This document shows positions 61,371 to 64,000 of a stretch of 64,000 bases of DNA, in pieces. The DNA is from Sepiola atlantica. Taxonomy: Eukaryota > Mollusca > Cephalopoda > Sepiida > Sepiolidae. The stretch lies in NCBI GenBank assembly GCA_963556195.1, contig CAUVYP010001207.1, positions 124,001 to 188,000 of the forward strand, written 5' to 3'. Under the pieces are notes generated by a model. It searched no databases. It worked only from the letters and a program-made list of their open reading frames with translations, and was not told where the DNA came from. Positions within the stretch are counted from its first letter, which is position 1. Every line of letters starts with the position of its first letter. Both the position numbers and the translations under genes were made by a program.

Positions 61371-63527
61371 ATAGATTGTATCGTTTAAAGTTCGATTCTA
61401 AAGCATTGTAAATAGATGACTTTGTTCAAGTTGCGGATTCTTAAGGTTTGAAAATAGATTATATCGTTTAAAGTCGGATTCTAAAGCATTGTAAATAGAT
61501 GACTTTGTTCAAGTTGCGGATTCTAAAGGTTTGAAAATAGATGATAACGTTTAAAGTCGGAGTCTAAAGTATTGTAAATAGATGACTTTGTTCAAGTTGC
61601 GGATTCTTAAGGTTTTAAAATATATGATATCGTTTAAGATCGGATTCCAAACCATAGTAAATAGATGACTTTGTTAAGTTGCGGATTCTTAAGGTTTGAA
61701 AATAGATGATATCGTTTAAAGTCGGATTCTACAGCATTGTAAATAGATGACTTTGTTCAAGTGGCCGATTTTTTAGGTTTGAAAATAGATGATATCGTTT
61801 AAAGTCGGATTCTAAAGCATTGTAAATAGATGACTTTGTTCAAGTTGCGGATTCTTAATGTTTGAAAATAGATGATATAGTTTAAAGTCGGATTCTAAAG
61901 CATTGTAAATAGATGACTTTGTTCAAGTGTCGGATTCTTAAGGTTTGAAAATAGATGATATCGTTTAAAGTCGGATTCTAAAGCATTGTAAATAGATGAC
62001 TTTGTTCAAGTTGCGGATTCTTAAGGTTTGAAAATAGATGATATCGTTTAATGTCGGATACTAAAGCATTGTAAATAGATTACTTTGTTCAAGTTGCCGA
62101 TTCTTAAGCTTTGAAAATAGATGATATCGTTTAAAGTCAGATTCCAAAGCATTGTAAATAGATGACTTTGTTCAAGTTGCGGAGTCTTAAGGTTTGAAAA
62201 TAGATGATATCATTTAAAGTCGGATTATAAAGCTGTGTAAATAGATGACTTTGTTCAAGTTGCGGATTTTTTAGGTTTGACCATAGATTATATCGCTTGA
62301 AGTCGGATTCCAAAGCATTGTAAATAGATGACTTTGTTCAAGTTGCGGATTTTTTAGGTTTGAAAATAGATGATATCGTTTAATGTCGGATACTAAAGCA
62401 TTGTAAATAGGTGACTTTGTTCAAGTTGCCGATTGTTAAGCTTTGAAAATAGATGATATCGTTTAAAGTCGGATTCCAAAGCATTGTAAATAGATTACTT
62501 TGTTCAAGTTGCTGATTCTTAAGGGGGGGGAAATAGATGATATCGTTTAAAGTTCGATTCTAAAGCATTGTAAATAGATGACTTTGTTCAAGTTGCCGAT
62601 TCTTAAGCTTTGAAAATAGATGATATCGTTTAAAGTCGGATTCTAAAGCATTGTAAATAGATGACTTTGTTCAAGTTGCGGATTCTTTAGGTTTGAAAAT
62701 AGATGATATCGTTTAAAGTCGGATTCTAAAGCATTGTAAATAGATGACTTTGTTCAAGTTGCGGATTCTTAAAGTTTGAAAATAGATGATATCGTTTAAA
62801 GTCGGATTCTAAAGCATTGTAACTAGATTACTTTGTGCAAGTGGCGGACTCTTAAGGTTTGAAAATAGATGATATTGTTTAAAGTACGTTTCTAAAGCAT
62901 TGTAAGTAGATGACTTTATTACAGTTGCGGATTCTTAAGCTTAAAAATAGATGATATTGTTTAAAGTCGCATTCTAAAGCATTGTAAATAGATGACTTTG
63001 TTCAAGTTGCGGATTCTTAAGGTTTGAAAATAGATGATATCGTTTAAAGTCGGATTCTAAAGCATTGTAAATAGATAATTTTGTTCAAGTTGCGGATTCT
63101 AAAGGTTTGAAAATAGATGATATCGTTTAAAGTCGGATTCTAAAGCATTGTAAATAGATGACTTTTTTCAAGTTGCAGATTCTTAAGGTTTGAAAATAGA
63201 TGATATCGTTTAAAGTCGAATTTTAAAGCATTGTATATAGATGACTTTGTTCAAGTTGCGGTTTCTTAAGGTTTGAAAATAGATGATATCGTTTAAAGTC
63301 GGATTCTAAAGCATTGTAAATTGATGACTTTGTTCAAGTTGCGGATTCTTAAGGTTTGAAAATAGATGATATCGTTTAAAGTCGGAATCTAAAGTATTGT
63401 AAATAGATGACTTTGTTCAAGTGTCGGATTCTCAAGGTTTGAAAAAAGGTGATATCGTTTAAAGTCGGATTCTAAAGCATTGTAAATAGATGACTTTGTT
63501 CAAGTTGCTTATTCTTAAGGTTTGAAA
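61371..63527. repeat. 26-monomer tandem duplication, copy 2 (2157 bp)
   Basis: One base shorter than copy 1 because the G-run at 62523-62530 has eight G. The first 400 bases are identical by eye to copy 1. It ends where TTTGAAAATAGATGATATCG with TTTAATGTAGG replaces ATAGATTGTATCG. The high identity makes this the youngest large event in the window. Confidence 0.92.
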
Positions 63528-64000
63528 ATAGATGATATCGTTTAATGTAGGATACTAAAGCATTGTAAATAGGTGACTTTGTTCAAGTTGCCGATTCTTA
63601 AGCTTTTAAAATAGATGATATCGTTTAAAGTCGGATTCCAAAGCATTGTAACTAGATGACTTTGTTCAAGTTGCGGATTCTTAAGGTTTGAAAATAGATG
63701 ATATCATTTAAAGTCGGATTATAAAGCTGTGTATATAGATGACTTTGTTCAAGTTGCGAATTTTTTAGGTTTGAACATAGATTATATCGCTTAAAGTCGG
63801 ATTCCAAAGCATTGTAAATAGATAACTTTGTTCACGTTGCGGATTCTTAAGGTTTGAAAATAGATGATATCGTTTAAAGTCGGATTCTGAAGCATTGTAA
63901 ATAGATTACTTTGTTCAAGTGGCGGACTCTTAAGGTTTGAAAATAGATGATATTGTTTAAAGTACGATTCTAAAGCATTGTAAGTAGATGACTTTATTAC
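63528..64000. repeat. Closing segment, array continues past window edge
   Basis: About six monomers: GATGTAGGATAC with AAATAGGTGAC, GATTCCAAAGC, GATATCATT with GATTATAAAGCTGTG, TTTGAACATAGATTATATCG with CGCTT, and the first part of a GTACGATTC cassette. The order resembles 46.37-46.5 kb and 60.0-60.3 kb. The sequence stops mid-monomer. Confidence 0.78.

Larger units (their letters stand above)
1..64000. repeat. 83-bp satellite array filling the whole window
   Basis: Every line of the window reads as the same unit repeated head to tail. Spacing between equivalent bases is 83 in regular stretches (for example 53953 to 54036), giving about 770 monomers. The most constant parts are the boxes AAATAGATGA and CGGATTCT, each present twice per monomer. 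I saw no inverted monomer, no unique DNA longer than a few bases, and no gene, tRNA, rRNA or transposon end. The array runs off both edges, so its true length is unknown. Arrays like this normally form centromeric, pericentromeric or subtelomeric heterochromatin in eukaryotes; which one cannot be told from sequence. I do not recognise the family, and no species assignment is possible. Confidence 0.97.

Noticed and set aside
60365..62530. G-quadruplex
   Set aside because: Each site has a single G-run with no nearby second, third or fourth run, so an intramolecular quadruplex is not supported.
1..64000. CRISPR array
   Set aside because: The repetition is regular, but there are no unique spacers: the whole 83 bp repeats, and no cas genes are present.
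1..64000. Protein-coding tandem repeat gene on the + strand
   Set aside because: The + strand has several stops in each monomer (TAAAG, TAGATGA, TAAATAG), and the rotating frame meets them within one or two units.
1..64000. Inverted repeats or palindromic array turns
   Set aside because: I looked for reverse-complement forms of the constant boxes (for example AGAATCCG or TCATCTATTT on the + strand) and saw none. All monomers appear to run one way.
1..64000. Telomeric repeat, rDNA spacer or mitochondrial origin
   Set aside because: There is no short G-rich telomere unit, no rRNA-like stretch and no organelle gene. The unit length and composition fit a nuclear satellite better.
1..64000. Promoter or TATA-like motifs in AAATAGATGATATCG
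   Set aside because: AT-rich text gives many chance TATA-like words, and the motif is in every monomer, so it cannot be called a promoter from sequence alone. Satellite transcription is possible but not shown.

Overview
This window is one uninterrupted block of satellite DNA. I found no gene, RNA gene, transposon, CRISPR array or unique-sequence island. From the first base to the last it is a head-to-tail array of an 83-bp monomer, about 770 copies, all in one orientation. A copy matching the most frequent base at every position lies at 53953-54035. It is AT-rich (26 G+C of 83), has strand asymmetry (18 G against 8 C on the + strand), and keeps three CpG dinucleotides. The monomer is itself an old duplication: a 42-bp half (53941-53982) and a 41-bp half (53983-54023) agree at about 31 of 42 aligned positions.

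A megabase-style tandem array like this points to a eukaryotic nuclear genome and probably to centromeric, pericentromeric or other constitutive heterochromatin. Nothing in the sequence identifies the species, and I do not recognise the monomer as a named satellite family. Two monomers make 166 bp, close to chromatosome length, which would suit regular nucleosome packing; that is inference.

The information lies in the higher-order structure. Diagnostic base changes, short indels and odd-length monomers (72, 69 and 82 bp) recur in fixed order, so blocks of 8 to about 90 monomers can be followed by eye. Layout: 1-10008, diverse monomers with blocks P and Q copied and reshuffled (offsets 6379 and 3816); 4885-18170, blocks R, S and U repeated two or three times; 18370-27740, a clear modular array A B A A B A B with A about 1325 bp and B about 746 bp; 27190-32185 and 35956-39406, block G duplicated at exactly 7221 bp (87 monomers); 31190-35287, short 8- and 12-monomer repeats ending in an out-of-register junction at 35287/35288; 40249-42060, an island of monomers typical of the first 3 kb; 42061-44730, 9- and 10-monomer repeats; 46754-50981, further copies of the 27-32 kb blocks in a different order, one lacking exactly eight monomers; 52300-57452, block N duplicated with a two-monomer indel; 59213-63527, the youngest event, a 26-monomer (2158/2157 bp) tandem duplication with very few differences.

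The pattern fits repeated unequal exchange and gene conversion acting on a set of monomer variants. The short minus-strand open frames are translations of the satellite, not genes. All comparisons were made by eye on landmark motifs, so block edges are good to roughly one monomer.
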